A stretch of 64,000 nucleotides of DNA from JAKAIY01 sp963809385. GTDB taxonomy: Bacteria > Chloroflexota > Ktedonobacteria > Ktedonobacterales > JADMIN01. The notes under the pieces are model-generated. The model saw only the letters and a list, made by a program, of their open reading frames with translations, did not search any database and was not told the DNA's origin. Of the stretch, positions 18,003 through 28,924 are shown one piece after another. Location of the stretch: contig CAWEJL010000017.1 in the NCBI GenBank assembly GCA_963809385.1, positions 1-64,000 of the forward strand. The letters run 5' to 3'. Each line of letters opens with the position of its first letter. Position 1 is the first letter of the stretch. Position numbers and translations under genes: made by a program.

Positions 18003-19904
18003 CTATCGCGCGCCCTGCTGCTCCATCTCACGCGAGCGGGACCGCTCGTGCTGGGTCAGCAGCCGCTTGCGAAGGCGAATGTTCTGTGGCGTCACTTCCA
18101 CCAGCTCATCGCTATTGATGAAATCCAGCGACTGTTCCAGGCTCAGCTTGACCGTCGGCGACAGGCGTACCGAGATGTCGGATGTCGAAGAGCGCACGTT
18201 CGACTGCTTCTTCTCTTTACAGACATTCACCACCAGATCATCTGGGCGGATATGCAGCCCCACGATCATCCCTTCGTACACCGGCATACCCGGATCAACG
18301 AAGGTCTGGCCGCGCGACTGAGCATTGTTCAGCCCGTAGGTCACCGCCATGCCCGACTCCGACGCCACCAGCGCGCCATTGCGCGCCGATCCGATCGTGC
18401 CAAGCCACGGCTCGTATCCGGTGAGCATGCTGCCCATCGCGCCGTTGCCCTGCGTCAGCGTCAGGAACTCATTGCGCAGGCCAATCAGCCCTCGCGTCGG
18501 AATGTCGTATTCCAATCGCACATTTCCCGCGCCATCGTAGACCATGTTCGCCAGTCGCGCTTTGCGCCGCGCGACATTCTCAGTCACCGCGCCCACGTAC
18601 TCCTCGCGGGTGTCAATCACCAGTCGCTCCATCGGCTCAACGACGTGGCCATTCTCCTCGTGGGTAATGACCTCTGGGCGCGACACCTGAAGCTCGTAGC
18701 CTTCACGCCGTATCGTCTCGATCAGCACCGCCAGATGCAACTCCCCACGTCCGGAAACGACGAACTCATCTGCGCTGGCGCCATCCTCCACGCGCATGCT
18801 CACGTTTGTCTCCAGCTCACGATAGAGCCGGGCCCGAAGCTGCCGCGAAGTGCTCCACTTGCCCTCGCGACCAGCGAAGGGGCTCGTATTCACGCCAAAG
18901 GTCATCTTTAGCGTTGGCTCCTCGATAGCGATATTCGGCAGCGCCTCAGGCACATCCGGGTCCGTCAGGGTGTCGCTGATGTTGAAGTCATCCATCCCCG
19001 CGATCGCCACGATATCGCCGGCGCGCGCCTCATCCGTCTCGCGCCGGCTCAGGCCATCGAAGGTGAAGACATATGTCACCTTGCCACGCGTGACCTCGCC
19101 CTCGCGCGAGATGCGCGCTACCGTCATGCCGGGCCGCACCGTTCCCCGTTTGATGCGACCGATCGCGTACTTGCCCTTGTAGTCATCGTAGTCGAGCGTG
19201 GTCACCTGCATCTGGAAAGCGCCGCCCTCGTCAACCACGGGCGCTGGCACATGGTCAATGATCGCCTCGAACAGTGGAGCCAGATCCATGTTGGCGTCAT
19301 CTGGGTTCGTTCGCGCGATGCCTTCCCGCGCGATGGCGTAGATCACCGGAAAGTCGAGTTGATCGTCACGTGTCGCCATCTCCAGGAAGAGATCCTGCGT
19401 CCAGTTCAGCACCTGCTCGAGGCGCGCGTCCCGGCGATCAATTTTATTGATCACCACGATCAGTCGCAGACCCAGGTCGAACGCCTTGCGCAGCACAAAG
19501 CGCGTCTGAGGCATCGGCCCCTCGACGGCGTCCACCAACAGCAGACAACCGTCCGCCATATTGAGCACGCGCTCGACCTCGCCGCCAAAATCAGCGTGTC
19601 CTGGCGTGTCAATGATGTTGATCTTCACGCCCTTGTAGCGCACCGCCGTATTCTTGGACAGAATCGTGATGCCGCGCTCGCGCTCCAACTCGTTCGAGTC
19701 CATGATCAACTCGCCCACTTGCTGGTTCTCACGGAATATCTTGCTCTGCTTCAACATTCCATCCACCAGCGTCGTTTTGCCGTGATCAACGTGGGCGATA
19801 ATCGCGATATTTCGGATATCTTCACGTACACGCTTCGTGGTTGCGCCCTCAGCCAGTTCCATCGTCTCCATACCTGTCGCTATGCTCTCCCAGGACGCCG
19901 CCAC
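18003..19904 (-). CDS. typA: Ribosome-associated GTPase TypA/BipA
   Basis: A 633-residue translational GTPase. G1 is AHVDHGKTTLVD, the switch region LERERGITIL, G3 DTPGHADFGGEVERVL and G4 NKIDRRDA, followed by the EF-G-like domains and the BipA-specific C-terminus (NEFLTLTQGNGAMGSML, SSTSDISVRLSPTVKLSLEQSLDFI). BipA supports ribosome assembly and stress or cold growth. The frame begins with GTG 19904, preceded by GGAGA; ATG 19871 lacks a good site. The frame is uninterrupted. EamA follows downstream. The 277 bp upstream, to the P450 gene, hold nothing recognisable. Confidence 0.95.
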   Translation of the reverse strand: MAASWESIATGMETMELAEGATTKRVREDIRNIAIIAHVDHGKTTLVDGMLKQSKIFRENQQVGELIMDSNELERERGITILSKNTAVRYKGVKINIIDTPGHADFGGEVERVLNMADGCLLLVDAVEGPMPQTRFVLRKAFDLGLRLIVVINKIDRRDARLEQVLNWTQDLFLEMATRDDQLDFPVIYAIAREGIARTNPDDANMDLAPLFEAIIDHVPAPVVDEGGAFQMQVTTLDYDDYKGKYAIGRIKRGTVRPGMTVARISREGEVTRGKVTYVFTFDGLSRRETDEARAGDIVAIAGMDDFNISDTLTDPDVPEALPNIAIEEPTLKMTFGVNTSPFAGREGKWSTSRQLRARLYRELETNVSMRVEDGASADEFVVSGRGELHLAVLIETIRREGYELQVSRPEVITHEENGHVVEPMERLVIDTREEYVGAVTENVARRKARLANMVYDGAGNVRLEYDIPTRGLIGLRNEFLTLTQGNGAMGSMLTGYEPWLGTIGSARNGALVASESGMAVTYGLNNAQSRGQTFVDPGMPVYEGMIVGLHIRPDDLVVNVCKEKKQSNVRSSTSDISVRLSPTVKLSLEQSLDFINSDELVEVTPQNIRLRKRLLTQHERSRSREMEQQGAR

Positions 19905-20181
19905 GCGCTCTCCGAATCTCCAGAATCCCCTGGCGCGCGAAAACCATCCGCTCTCGTGTGACTATCTCTCCATCGCGGTTGCGGGATGAGCCACTCGCTG
20001 CATTAAACCGCATGCGCGCGAAGGCGAGCGCTATGCGCTGGCCATCATCGGCCCGCGCCGCGCCCGCCATCTCCGCCGGATCGCTTGACTATGCCGCGCG
20101 CGATCCTGCTCGCCAGCGTGAATCGTCACGCCCTTGCTGAAGCTATCGCGCACTCAATACAGAGTATACCACGCGCATCGT

Positions 20182-21513
20182 CTATCCCGCTCGCTTGTGC
20201 GCTCTCAGCCTGATGCCGTAAAGTGGCACAGCCGTCACCCGGTAATACTGCGTCAGTGTCTGATCTGGGACCAGCTCCAGCTCGTACCGCCGCAACGCCT
20301 GCGACACCAGCGCCTTGATTTCCACCTTAGCGAAGTTGATGCCGATGCACACGCGCGGGCCACCACCGAATCCAACCAGCGAATACGGCGTCCGCTTCTG
20401 CTCCTCGCGCGGCGCCGCAAAACGCTCTGGCTCGAACTCTGCCGGTCGCTCGAATACCTCTGGCAACTGATGCGATGCCGCGATCGAGTAGAAGACATAT
20501 GTCCCAGCTGGCACATGGTAGCCCGCGAAATCGAAATCTTCGACCACCCCGCGCGGTCCGTTGCTCACTGGTGGATACATCCGCTCCGCCTCCAGCAAGA
20601 CCAGGTCGAGGTACTTCATCGCCTTGAGGTCCGCAAGCGACGGCTCAGCATCCGGCCCTACCAACGCCAGTTGCTCATCCAGAACGCGCCGCGCCGCCTC
20701 AGGATGCTGCGCCAGCAGCGCAAACAGCCACGCGCTCAGGCTCGTCGAAGTCTCATGCCCCGCTACCAGCAGAATATTGGCGTGCCCGATGATCCGCTCG
20801 TCGCTTAGTGGCCGCCCCTCGGTATCGGTCGCCGTCACCAACAGCCCCAGGATGTCATCGGTCGGATGGGCGCGCCGCTCCGCGATCTTGGGGCGGATCA
20901 GGTCATCGAGCTCGGCGCGCAGGGCAGTCATGCGCGTCTCCCACTCCGCCTGGCTACCCACCACCATACCCAGCATCAGCATCTGCGTGAACACATCGCG
21001 GAAACGATCTACCTCTGGCCCCGCGCGCAGGCCCGTCAGCGCCTCAGCCGCCACATCGAATGTGACCTTGCGCGCTTCATCGTAGATATCAATCTCGCCT
21101 CGCTCGCCCCAGGTTGCGATGCGCTCCCTGATGATGCGATTCATCAGCGGTACATAGCGGTCTATGTACGAGATTGTGAACGCCGGATTCATGATCCGCC
21201 GGTGAGCGTCATGCTCCGGCCCGTCCATCGTCAACAGCCCATCACCGAAGATGTCCAGCACGCCAAACAGATTGCCCCATCCCTGATGATGCGAAAACTT
21301 CAACCGATCGGATTGTAGAACAAAGCGGTTGGCCTCTGGCCCCACCATGTACACAATGTCCAGCCCAAAATTGTTCGTGCGAAAGATCGGCCCGTGCCGC
21401 AGATACATCTCCGCCAGAAATGGCCCGACCCGCGTCGGATAATCGGACGGTAGCGTGATCTCTGGGATTTCCTTGAATGGCCGCGTCCCCGCCGCCGTCT
21501 TCCCCATCGTCAT
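20182..21513 (-). CDS. Cytochrome P450
   Basis: A 443-residue soluble P450 mono-oxygenase. The I-helix oxygen-activation motif is AGHETST, the K-helix ExxR is EAER in LLEAERMYPP, and the haem loop is FGGGPRVCIG with the thiolate C389. The sequence after the Cys (INFAKVEIKALVSQALRRY) resembles CYP51/CYP120-type enzymes more than small bacterial camphor-type ones. The substrate is unknown. No ferredoxin or reductase is adjacent; the 7Fe ferredoxin at 13.7 kb is the nearest candidate redox partner. It is divergent from the BON gene. Confidence 0.93.
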   Translation of the reverse strand: MTMGKTAAGTRPFKEIPEITLPSDYPTRVGPFLAEMYLRHGPIFRTNNFGLDIVYMVGPEANRFVLQSDRLKFSHHQGWGNLFGVLDIFGDGLLTMDGPEHDAHRRIMNPAFTISYIDRYVPLMNRIIRERIATWGERGEIDIYDEARKVTFDVAAEALTGLRAGPEVDRFRDVFTQMLMLGMVVGSQAEWETRMTALRAELDDLIRPKIAERRAHPTDDILGLLVTATDTEGRPLSDERIIGHANILLVAGHETSTSLSAWLFALLAQHPEAARRVLDEQLALVGPDAEPSLADLKAMKYLDLVLLEAERMYPPVSNGPRGVVEDFDFAGYHVPAGTYVFYSIAASHQLPEVFERPAEFEPERFAAPREEQKRTPYSLVGFGGGPRVCIGINFAKVEIKALVSQALRRYELELVPDQTLTQYYRVTAVPLYGIRLRAHKRAG

Positions 21514-21797
21514 CGAACCTGCATTCTCTTTCTCTACACAGCAGTCCGCTGCGCCCTATCCAGCTCTCATCCGCGCGATTGACCGTCCTGTTGCGTCTGT
21601 GGGCGCGGGCCGCGCCCACAAAAGTGTACGGCGCCGGTGGCAAGAAAGCTGCGGATCGGCTTCGGGCGACACTGCCTCTCACTTCACGTCCATGCGTACA
21701 CAGTACTTCAGTTGCCAAACAGAACGCTAGCGGAAGGGCGGTAAGTGGAGTAAAATATGAAAGACTACGGGGCGTGCGCCCTGCGAAAGGAGCACTC

Positions 21798-22718
21798 ATG
21801 CGCGTTCTGTCAGGCCCACCTCGCTACTTCTTTCTCCGGCGCGCGCGCGTCGTGCGGGAAGAACTAGCCCACTGGCCCCCAGAAGATAAATCACCTGAGG
21901 CGCCTGATAACACGATCTGCGTCGCCGCGCGCCTCTACCCTGACGAAGGAGCCTGGCGCGCCGAGGCGGTCGAATCCGAAGCCGCCATGAAAACACAGAC
22001 CGAAGGCGCCTTCATCCTCACACGCGAAACCGTCCTCGGCCTCTCACGCGACCAGCGCAGCCCGGTGGCGCTGGCTCTGCTCGGCGTTCGCGTTGTCAAG
22101 ATGGATGATGGTGAATTCGCCAGCCATCTTGTCGTACGCGTGACCGGAGGCCTCGGCCCAGGCGCGCCCACCGCGCCACTCGTGCTGCCCATCTCGGCGA
22201 TGATTCTGGGGCAGTACATCGAGCACGGCCCTCGCGCGGAAGCAGAACTCGACCTGCGGCTCGCCCCCGCGCAAGTCGCCGCCGCCCCAGCCTATATGCC
22301 CGACGCCCGCATCCACCGCACAGTCGGCGTCACACTCGATCAGGCGATTCTCTCCGCCGTCGCTCGGCATGTTATCACCTACGAGGTGCTGGCGGGCCGT
22401 GTCTCGCTCTACGGTCGCTCCGATCTCACCGCACTCGGCGAAGAGATACGCGCAGCACTCGTCCAGGCCCCTGGCGTTGTTGATGTAGACGACCACATCA
22501 TCTACATTGATCAACTCAAAGACCTGGTTGAGCAGGCTCTCGCCGCCAAAGGCATGGGTGACATCGCCGTTCTTAGCGAACACGGCCTGATCGCATTACG
22601 TGGCGTCGTGCCCGACTCGCGTACGCGCTACAAGGCGAAAGACACAGCCGCGGGCATCCCCGGCGTTCGTGGGGTGGTTATCCAGGATCTCAAAGTCGCC
22701 GACAACGCCACCGTCTAA
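21798..22718 (+). CDS. BON-domain protein
   Basis: The start at ATG 21798 is fixed by AAAGGAG; the frame is open far upstream but the extra residues are not protein-like. The 306-residue product has an N-terminal PRC-barrel-like part of uncertain type and a C-terminal BON region: about 190-240 (VTLDQAILSAVARHVITYEVLAGRVSLYGRS) and 245-300 (VQAPGVVDVDDHI, LIALRGVVPDSRTRYKAKDTA, GVRGVVIQDL). BON domains bind membranes or ligands. No signal peptide is evident. A related PRC/BON protein is encoded at 48503-49445. A strong hairpin follows. Confidence 0.75.
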   Translation: MRVLSGPPRYFFLRRARVVREELAHWPPEDKSPEAPDNTICVAARLYPDEGAWRAEAVESEAAMKTQTEGAFILTRETVLGLSRDQRSPVALALLGVRVVKMDDGEFASHLVVRVTGGLGPGAPTAPLVLPISAMILGQYIEHGPRAEAELDLRLAPAQVAAAPAYMPDARIHRTVGVTLDQAILSAVARHVITYEVLAGRVSLYGRSDLTALGEEIRAALVQAPGVVDVDDHIIYIDQLKDLVEQALAAKGMGDIAVLSEHGLIALRGVVPDSRTRYKAKDTAAGIPGVRGVVIQDLKVADNATV

Positions 22719-22747
22719 CTCGCCCAAATTCTTCCCACGCATGACAA

Positions 22748-22786
22748 CGCGCCGTAATTGGGATTCACCAATCCCGCTACGGCGCG
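22748..22786 (+). terminator. Terminator after the BON gene
   Basis: A stem formed by cgcgccgta/tacggcgcg with an inner gggatt/aatccc stem is followed by a pyrimidine-rich tail (ctgtctctttcc). Confidence 0.65.
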
Positions 22787-22942
22787 CTGTCTCTTTCCAA
22801 ACAAGCCCTCACCACCAACCAGCGCCTCATGTCGCTCCACTCTCCTCAAGATGGGAACAAGTCGCTCCAGCGCCGCATGTGGCTTCCCGTCATGCGGTAC
22901 ACTGCCATCGAGCGCGTGACATGCGGAAAGGCGGGATCGAGC

Positions 22943-24202
22943 ATGCTGGCGGGAAAACGAGTTGTTGTCGGCGTCTGCGGCGGCATCGCGGCCTATAAGG
23001 TGGCCGATCTGGTAAGCAAGTTACGGCAGGCTGGCGCGGATGTGGATGTCATTCTGACGGAGCATGCCGAGCGCTTCGTGAGCGCGCTCACATTCACCGC
23101 GCTCAGCCAGCGCCCGGTCTATGGTGACCTGTGGGAGCCGACCGGCGAGGCGGCGGCGCGCCACATCACCATCGGTCGCGAGGCCGAGTTGATGCTAATC
23201 GCGCCCGCTACAGCCAACACTATCGCCAAGCTGGCGCACGGCATGGCGGACGACCTGCTCACCACCGTCGCGCTGGCCACCACCGCTCCACTGCTCCTGG
23301 CCCCCGCGATGGAGACAAATATGTACCAGCACTCCGCCACTCAGGCAAATCTGCGGCTGCTGGCGGATCGCGGCGCCACCATCATCCCACCGGAGAGCGG
23401 GCGGCTAGCCTCGGGCGAGGTGGGAGCCGGGCGCCTGCCAGAGCCCCCCGCGCTGCTGGCGTGGATAAGCCGGACGCTGGGGCGCGGCGGAGACCTGGCG
23501 GGCATGCGGGTGGTCGTGACGGCGGGAGGCACGCGCGAGTCGATTGACCCTGTACGATTCATCGGCAACCATTCCAGTGGGCTGATGGGCTTCGCGCTCG
23601 CTGAGGAAGCCCGCGACCGTGGCGCGGAGGTCATACTGATCGCTGGAGCCATCAGCGCCGCACTGCCGGTGGGCATCGAGGTCCGACGGGTGGAAACCGC
23701 GCTGGAGTTGAGAGACGCGACACTGGAAGCCATACGTGAAGCTGACGCTCTGGTGATGGCCGCCGCTGTGGCTGACTACCGCATCGAGCGTCCCGCCAGC
23801 CACAAGATCAAGAAAGGCTCGGCGGAGGAAAATCCTGACGGCTCGCTCGCACTCCATCTCACACCGAACCCTGATATCCTCGCGGAAATCAACGCCCTCG
23901 TAGCGGCTGGCGGCGCTCCCAGGCTCATCCGCGCCGGCTTCGCGGCGGAAACGACCGACGTGGAGCGCAATGCGGAGGTCAAGCTAGCGCGCAAGGGCCT
24001 CGATCTGCTGGTGGCCAACGATGTGATGAAACCAGGCAGCGGCTTCGGAACTGAGACCAACGAGGTCACTCTATTCAGCGCAGGCGGCGCTGTCGAGCGA
24101 CTGCCGCTCCTGACCAAGCCCGAGGTGGCGCGGATCATCTGGGATCGCCTCGTCCCGCTCCTGCGCGCCCGTCCAGCGTCAGACGGCGATCACAACCCTT
24201 AA
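22943..24202 (+). CDS. coaBC: Bifunctional phosphopantothenoylcysteine decarboxylase/phosphopantothenate-cysteine ligase
   Basis: This fusion performs two consecutive steps of coenzyme A synthesis. The CoaC flavoprotein part (residues 1-180) shows MLAGKRVVVGVCGGIAAYK, the His region RHITIGREAELMLIAPATANTIAKLAHGMADDLL and PAMETNMY. The CoaB part shows VVVTAGGTRESIDPVRFIGNHSSGLMG, AAAVADYRIERPASHKIKK and VANDVMKPGSGFG. The start at 22943 is chosen from family N-termini; the frame is open to 22829. The 110 bases upstream contain no other gene. Confidence 0.95.
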   Translation: MLAGKRVVVGVCGGIAAYKVADLVSKLRQAGADVDVILTEHAERFVSALTFTALSQRPVYGDLWEPTGEAAARHITIGREAELMLIAPATANTIAKLAHGMADDLLTTVALATTAPLLLAPAMETNMYQHSATQANLRLLADRGATIIPPESGRLASGEVGAGRLPEPPALLAWISRTLGRGGDLAGMRVVVTAGGTRESIDPVRFIGNHSSGLMGFALAEEARDRGAEVILIAGAISAALPVGIEVRRVETALELRDATLEAIREADALVMAAAVADYRIERPASHKIKKGSAEENPDGSLALHLTPNPDILAEINALVAAGGAPRLIRAGFAAETTDVERNAEVKLARKGLDLLVANDVMKPGSGFGTETNEVTLFSAGGAVERLPLLTKPEVARIIWDRLVPLLRARPASDGDHNP

Positions 24203-24253
24203 CACCTCGCTGAGCGCAAAGTACTGGACAGGCGCCCATCCGCGTCAGTATTT

Positions 24254-24282
24254 TTGCGCCCATCACGTCGCAATGCTAAGAT
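24254..24282 (+). promoter_or_regulatory. Possible promoter of the membrane glycosyltransferase cluster
   Basis: TTGCGC (24254-24259) and TAAGAT (24277-24282) are 17 bases apart, 85 bases before the first gene of the 24-38 kb run. Confidence 0.35.
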
Positions 24283-24366
24283 GGCAGTCATGTGGATCAA
24301 GGAACCTCTCACAGGCGCGCGGCGTCTACTTGAGCGACGACAAGAGGATCAAAAGAGCGGGAGAGC

Positions 24367-27300
24367 ATGGTGAGCAAAGAGCCGCTGTGGCGCCGCGCGA
24401 TCGCGCGTATCAACCAGGCGCCGGCGCAGCGACTGGCGTTCGCCACCACCGCTGGCGCCAACGCTTCGCCTGATCGTGAGGCGGAGAACGAAATCGCCAG
24501 CGATACAGCGCGACCGCGATTCCGGCTTCCACGCGACTGGACGCCGTGGCTGACGCTCGCCATCGCGTTCGCCGCGCTCCTGTTACGGCTCTACGGTATC
24601 AACTGGGATGCCAACAACCACCTGCACCCTGACGAGCGCGAGATCATCTTCCGCGCAATGTGCCTCAACTTCCCAGGTCAGCCGCGCGACCCCACCTGCG
24701 GCCCGGCGTTTACCGGCCCCGGCTGGCTCTTCTCGATCAACTCGCCGCTCAACCCGCACTTCTTCGCCTACGGCTCTTTCCCGCTGTATCTCCTCGCTGC
24801 CGTCGCGCATGGCCTCGCCTGGCTGACCAGCCTCACCCACGGCGCGTTCCATCCTAGCGACGGCGGCGCATTCGACGATTACAATCACTTCGCCCTTGTG
24901 GGGCGCGCGCTCTCAGCGCTCTTCGATACCGGCTCGGTAATCGTCGGCGGCCTCATCGCTCGACGCCTGGCTGGCCGCTGGGCAGGCGTCCTGGCGGCGG
25001 CGTTTATCGCGGTCATCCCATTCAATGTCCAGGTCTCGCACTTCTACGCGGTTGACACCCCAACGGTTTTCTTCATCTTGCTAACCATCTGGGCATGCGT
25101 CGCCATCGCACAGTACGCCACCCGCATCGCGGATGAGCCCGTGACAGGGCGGCGCGCGACGCGGCAGTCCTGGGCCTTATGGGCGCTGGGCGCGCTGGCG
25201 GGCGCCGCCTTCGCGCTGGCGTTCGCCTCCAAGATCAGCGCCGCGCCACTGCTTGCGCCAATCTTCTTCGCCGCGATTCTCGTCTGGCGGCGCAAAGGGT
25301 TTGAGTACGCGCTCCTTATGATCGCGGGCGCGGGCTTCGCCGCAATGATTACATTTCTCGTCACCAGCCCCTACGCGATCATAGACTGGAAGGACTTCTA
25401 CTCCCAGATCTCAGAGCAGACAGCGCTCTCCCAGGGCAAGCTCGACTATCCCTACGTGCGCCAGTTCGCGGGCACGATTCCCTTCGTCTATCAAATCCAG
25501 CAAATGCTGCTCTACGATATGGGCCTGCCGCTGGGGCTACTGGGGCTGGGCGGCTTCGCCTGGGCGCTGAGCAGACTCTGGCGTCGGTGGGATGATAACT
25601 GGGGCATTCTCATTGTCTGGATCGTCCCCTACTTTGCGATCATCGGAGACGCCTACACCAAGTTCACGCGCTACATGCTGCCAGTCTTCGCGCCGCTGGC
25701 GATCTGCGGCGCGGGCGCGGTAGTCGCCCTGGCGACATGGGGAATGGGCCATGCGCCACGCATCTGGCGCCACTGGAATATCTCACCAGGCGCCTGGGCG
25801 CGCGCGCTAGCGGTGGGACTTGCGACGGTGGCGCTACTTGGAGCCGGGCTAGAGGCGCTCGCCATTGACAACCTCTACAGCGCGCCCAATACCCGCGTCC
25901 AGGCCTCACAATGGATCTACAATCACGTCCCCGCGCATAGCATTCTGACGAGTGAGGTATGGGACGACTCACTGCCGATCCAAGTTCCTCCCGCGAAGGT
26001 CATCAACGGCGTCTCTTACACTAGCGCAGGGCATGTGATAGACCCCGGCCAGTACGGCAACATCGGCTTGAACCTGTATGATCCCGATACGACCCAGAAA
26101 GCTGGTCAACTTGCCGCTTCGCTTGCGGGCGCGAACGTCGTAGTCATCAGCAGCCAGCGTCTCCTGCGCTCGATTCCCAAACTGCCCAGCCGCTACCCGA
26201 TGACCATTCGCTATTATCAGTTGCTCTTCGAGGGCAAGCTCGGCTTTCATCTGACGGCCACCTTCCAAGCGCAGCCCAGCTTCCTGGGCATCACGTGGAA
26301 TGACAGCGGCGCCGATGAAAGCTTCTCTGTCTACGACCATCCGCCGGTCTGGATTTTCGTCCGCGATGGCGCCGGACTTACCACTGACCAGATCAACGCC
26401 GAGCTAACCCAGGGCGTTAATTTCGACACCGTGACGAACCTCTCCGGCAGTCAGAAGCCCCTTATGCTTACGCTCTCAAGAAAGCGCCGCCAATCAACTT
26501 TCGCCGCCTCTCGCGACGCAGTTTCCGTCAGGGAGTCTGGCGAACCGCGCGCCGCTGCCCTGGTGGCTGCTGATCGTCGAGTTGCTGGGCATTCTAACAT
26601 TCCCGCTCACCTTCTCCGTTTTCAGCGGACTGCGCGATCGGGGTTGGGGGTTCAGCAAACTGTTGGGGCTGCTGCTGGTGGCATGGCTCGTCTGGTTCCC
26701 CTCTAGCTTCCGTCTCGTTCCGTTTACCTCAGCGGCGGTCGCGGTCGCCTTCGCGCTGGTCGCGGCGGTAGGCGTCGCCGTAGCCTGGCGCCGCCGTGTG
26801 GCGCTGTGGGCCTTCGTCCGCTCCCGCTGGCGACTGATCGTCGCCAACGAAGCGCTATTCGTGGGCGGATTCTTGTTCTTCACCTGGATACGCGCGCTCG
26901 ATCCCGATCTGTGGCACATCTATCGCGGCGGCGAGAAGCCGATGGAGATCGCCTTCCTCAACGGCATCCTGCGCAGCCGCTACATGCCGCCACTCGACCC
27001 CTGGTTCTCTGGCGGCGCTATCAACTATTACTACTATGGCCAGTACCTGATCGCGACACTCATTCGCCTGACGGGCATCACTCCCACGACCGCCTTCAAT
27101 CTCGCGATCCCACTGCTCTTTGGGCTGACACTCTCAGGAGCCGCATCGGTTGTCGCTGGCGTGACGCGACGCTGGTGGGCCGGGCTAGTGGGCGGGATAG
27201 CAGTCGCGGTCGTCGCCAACCTCGATGGACTCTGGCAGGTGTGGCAGAATGTGCTCACGGTTCGCGCTGGCGGCCTCGCCGCGCCATTCGACTATTGGGC

Positions 27301-28924
27301 CAGTAGCCGCGTCATTCCCTACACCATCAACGAGTTCCCTTTCTGGAGCTTTCTCTACGCCGACTTGCATGCCCATCTGATTGACCTGCCTATCGTCATC
27401 ATGATCGTCGGTCTGTGCGCCTCACTGCTTGCGCGCGCGCGACGGGATGGCGGTCGCTGGCTTTCTGTGGCTCCGACACTGGCGGTCGCGGCGCTGGCGC
27501 TGGGCGCGGTCTGGTGCGTCAACACCTGGGATTTGCCCGCCTGCGCGCTGCTGCTGATAGCCGCAAGCACGCTACGCTTGCTGCCGTTCGGCGGCCAGCA
27601 TCCGCCATCATGGCGACAGGTCGCGACGCTCATCCGCTGGCCCGTGATACGCGCATGGGCGCTGGCGATCGGCGCGACGCTGGCGGCGACGTATCTGCTC
27701 TACCTTCCTTTCCACGCCACGTTCGTCAATTTCACTTCTGGCATCGCGCAGGTCACGACGCCGACCGATCCCTACCAGTTCTTCACGCTCTTCGGCATCT
27801 GGCTGTTCCTGATCGTAACCTTCTTCATCGTTGAGCTACGCGATCGCCTGGAGCGCGACGCGGCTGCCCTCCAGGCGGAAGGCGAGTCACCCGTGCGCTA
27901 TCCGCTCTGGCTCCTCGCGATACTCGTGGGCGGCGCGCTCATCATCGGTACAGCGATACGGCTTGATATCGGATTGGTGATGCTGTTCACGCTCGGCGGC
28001 TGGCTCGCGCTCGATCTGCGCCACTCGCCCGCGAAGCTGCTGACCTATACGCTGGCGCTGCTTGGCCTGGCTATCGCCACCGGCGTCGAGTTGGTCTACC
28101 TGCGCGACTTCCTCGACAATAGCGCGTGGGAGCGAATGAACACGGTCTTCAAGTTCTACTATCAGGTGTGGGTCTGCTTCTCGCTCTCTGGCGCGCTGAT
28201 CTTCAGCCAGCTCATGCCCCGCGCGCTGGGGTTCGCCAGCGGCGCGCGCAAGGCCACACGCGCGGGCTTCATGACACCTGCGACGTCATCCGCGACCTAC
28301 GGCGCGCGCATGGCCTGGATCGTGGCGCTCTCGCTACTGCTCGGCGGCTCGCTGATCTTCGATATCCTCGGCACGCAGGCGCGCGTCAACGACCCGGCGA
28401 TCTGGGCTGCCGTCCAGCCCCCACCGGGCGGTGTACAGCCGCAGGGCCTCTCGCTGGATGGCATGGCCTACATGCGCGGCTGGTATCCCGAAGACTACGC
28501 GGCGATCAACTGGCTGAACGCCAATGTGTCTGGCGCGCCAACCATCGTCGAGGCCAGCGCCGACCCCTACCAGTGGTACAGCCGCGTCTCGATCTACACC
28601 GGCCTTCCCGACGTGCTCGGATGGGGTAGCCACGAGGAACAACAGCGCTACCCCGATCAGGTGGTCGCCCGCCAGTTCGCCGTGCAATCGTTCTACCTGA
28701 CTACCGATCCCAAAGCGGCGCTCCAGTTCCTCAGCGACTATCATGTGCGCTATGTCTATGTCGGTGAGCTGGAGCGCTCGTGCATCACGACCGGTCCGAA
28801 CGGAAGTTGCATCGGCTTGCCAGCCCAATCGCTGGCCAAGTTCACGATCATGGCGCAAGAAGGAGAACTTCGCCCAGTGTTTACCGATGGCGCGACGGTT
28901 ATCTATCAGGTGACGCGCGTATGA
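24367..28924 (+). CDS. GT39-type glycosyltransferase fused to DUF2298 (YYY) membrane protein, one frame break
   Basis: I read one giant protein of about 1,518 residues. The N-terminal 700 residues form a GT-C/PMT-like enzyme: acidic loop NHLHPDEREI, many TM helices, and a C-terminal soluble part. Near 26475 the frame shifts, and AANQLSPPLATQ, then LANRAPLPWWLLIVELLGI lead without a gap into the DUF2298 half: INYYYYGQYLIATLIRLTG, YTINEFPFWSFLYADLHAH, NTWDLPACALLL, RMNTVFKFYYQVW. Removing one A from the AAA run at about 26480 would restore the frame. Such enzymes probably transfer sugars from lipid carriers to extracytoplasmic acceptors. The stop overlaps the next ATG (ATGA at 28921). Confidence 0.8.

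Noticed and set aside
18048..18911. 287-residue plus-strand frame over typA
   Set aside because: Antisense shadow of a clearly conserved GTPase gene.
21477..21797. Upstream extension of the BON protein
   Set aside because: It overlaps the P450 start region, and AAAGGAG directly before ATG 21798 marks the real start.
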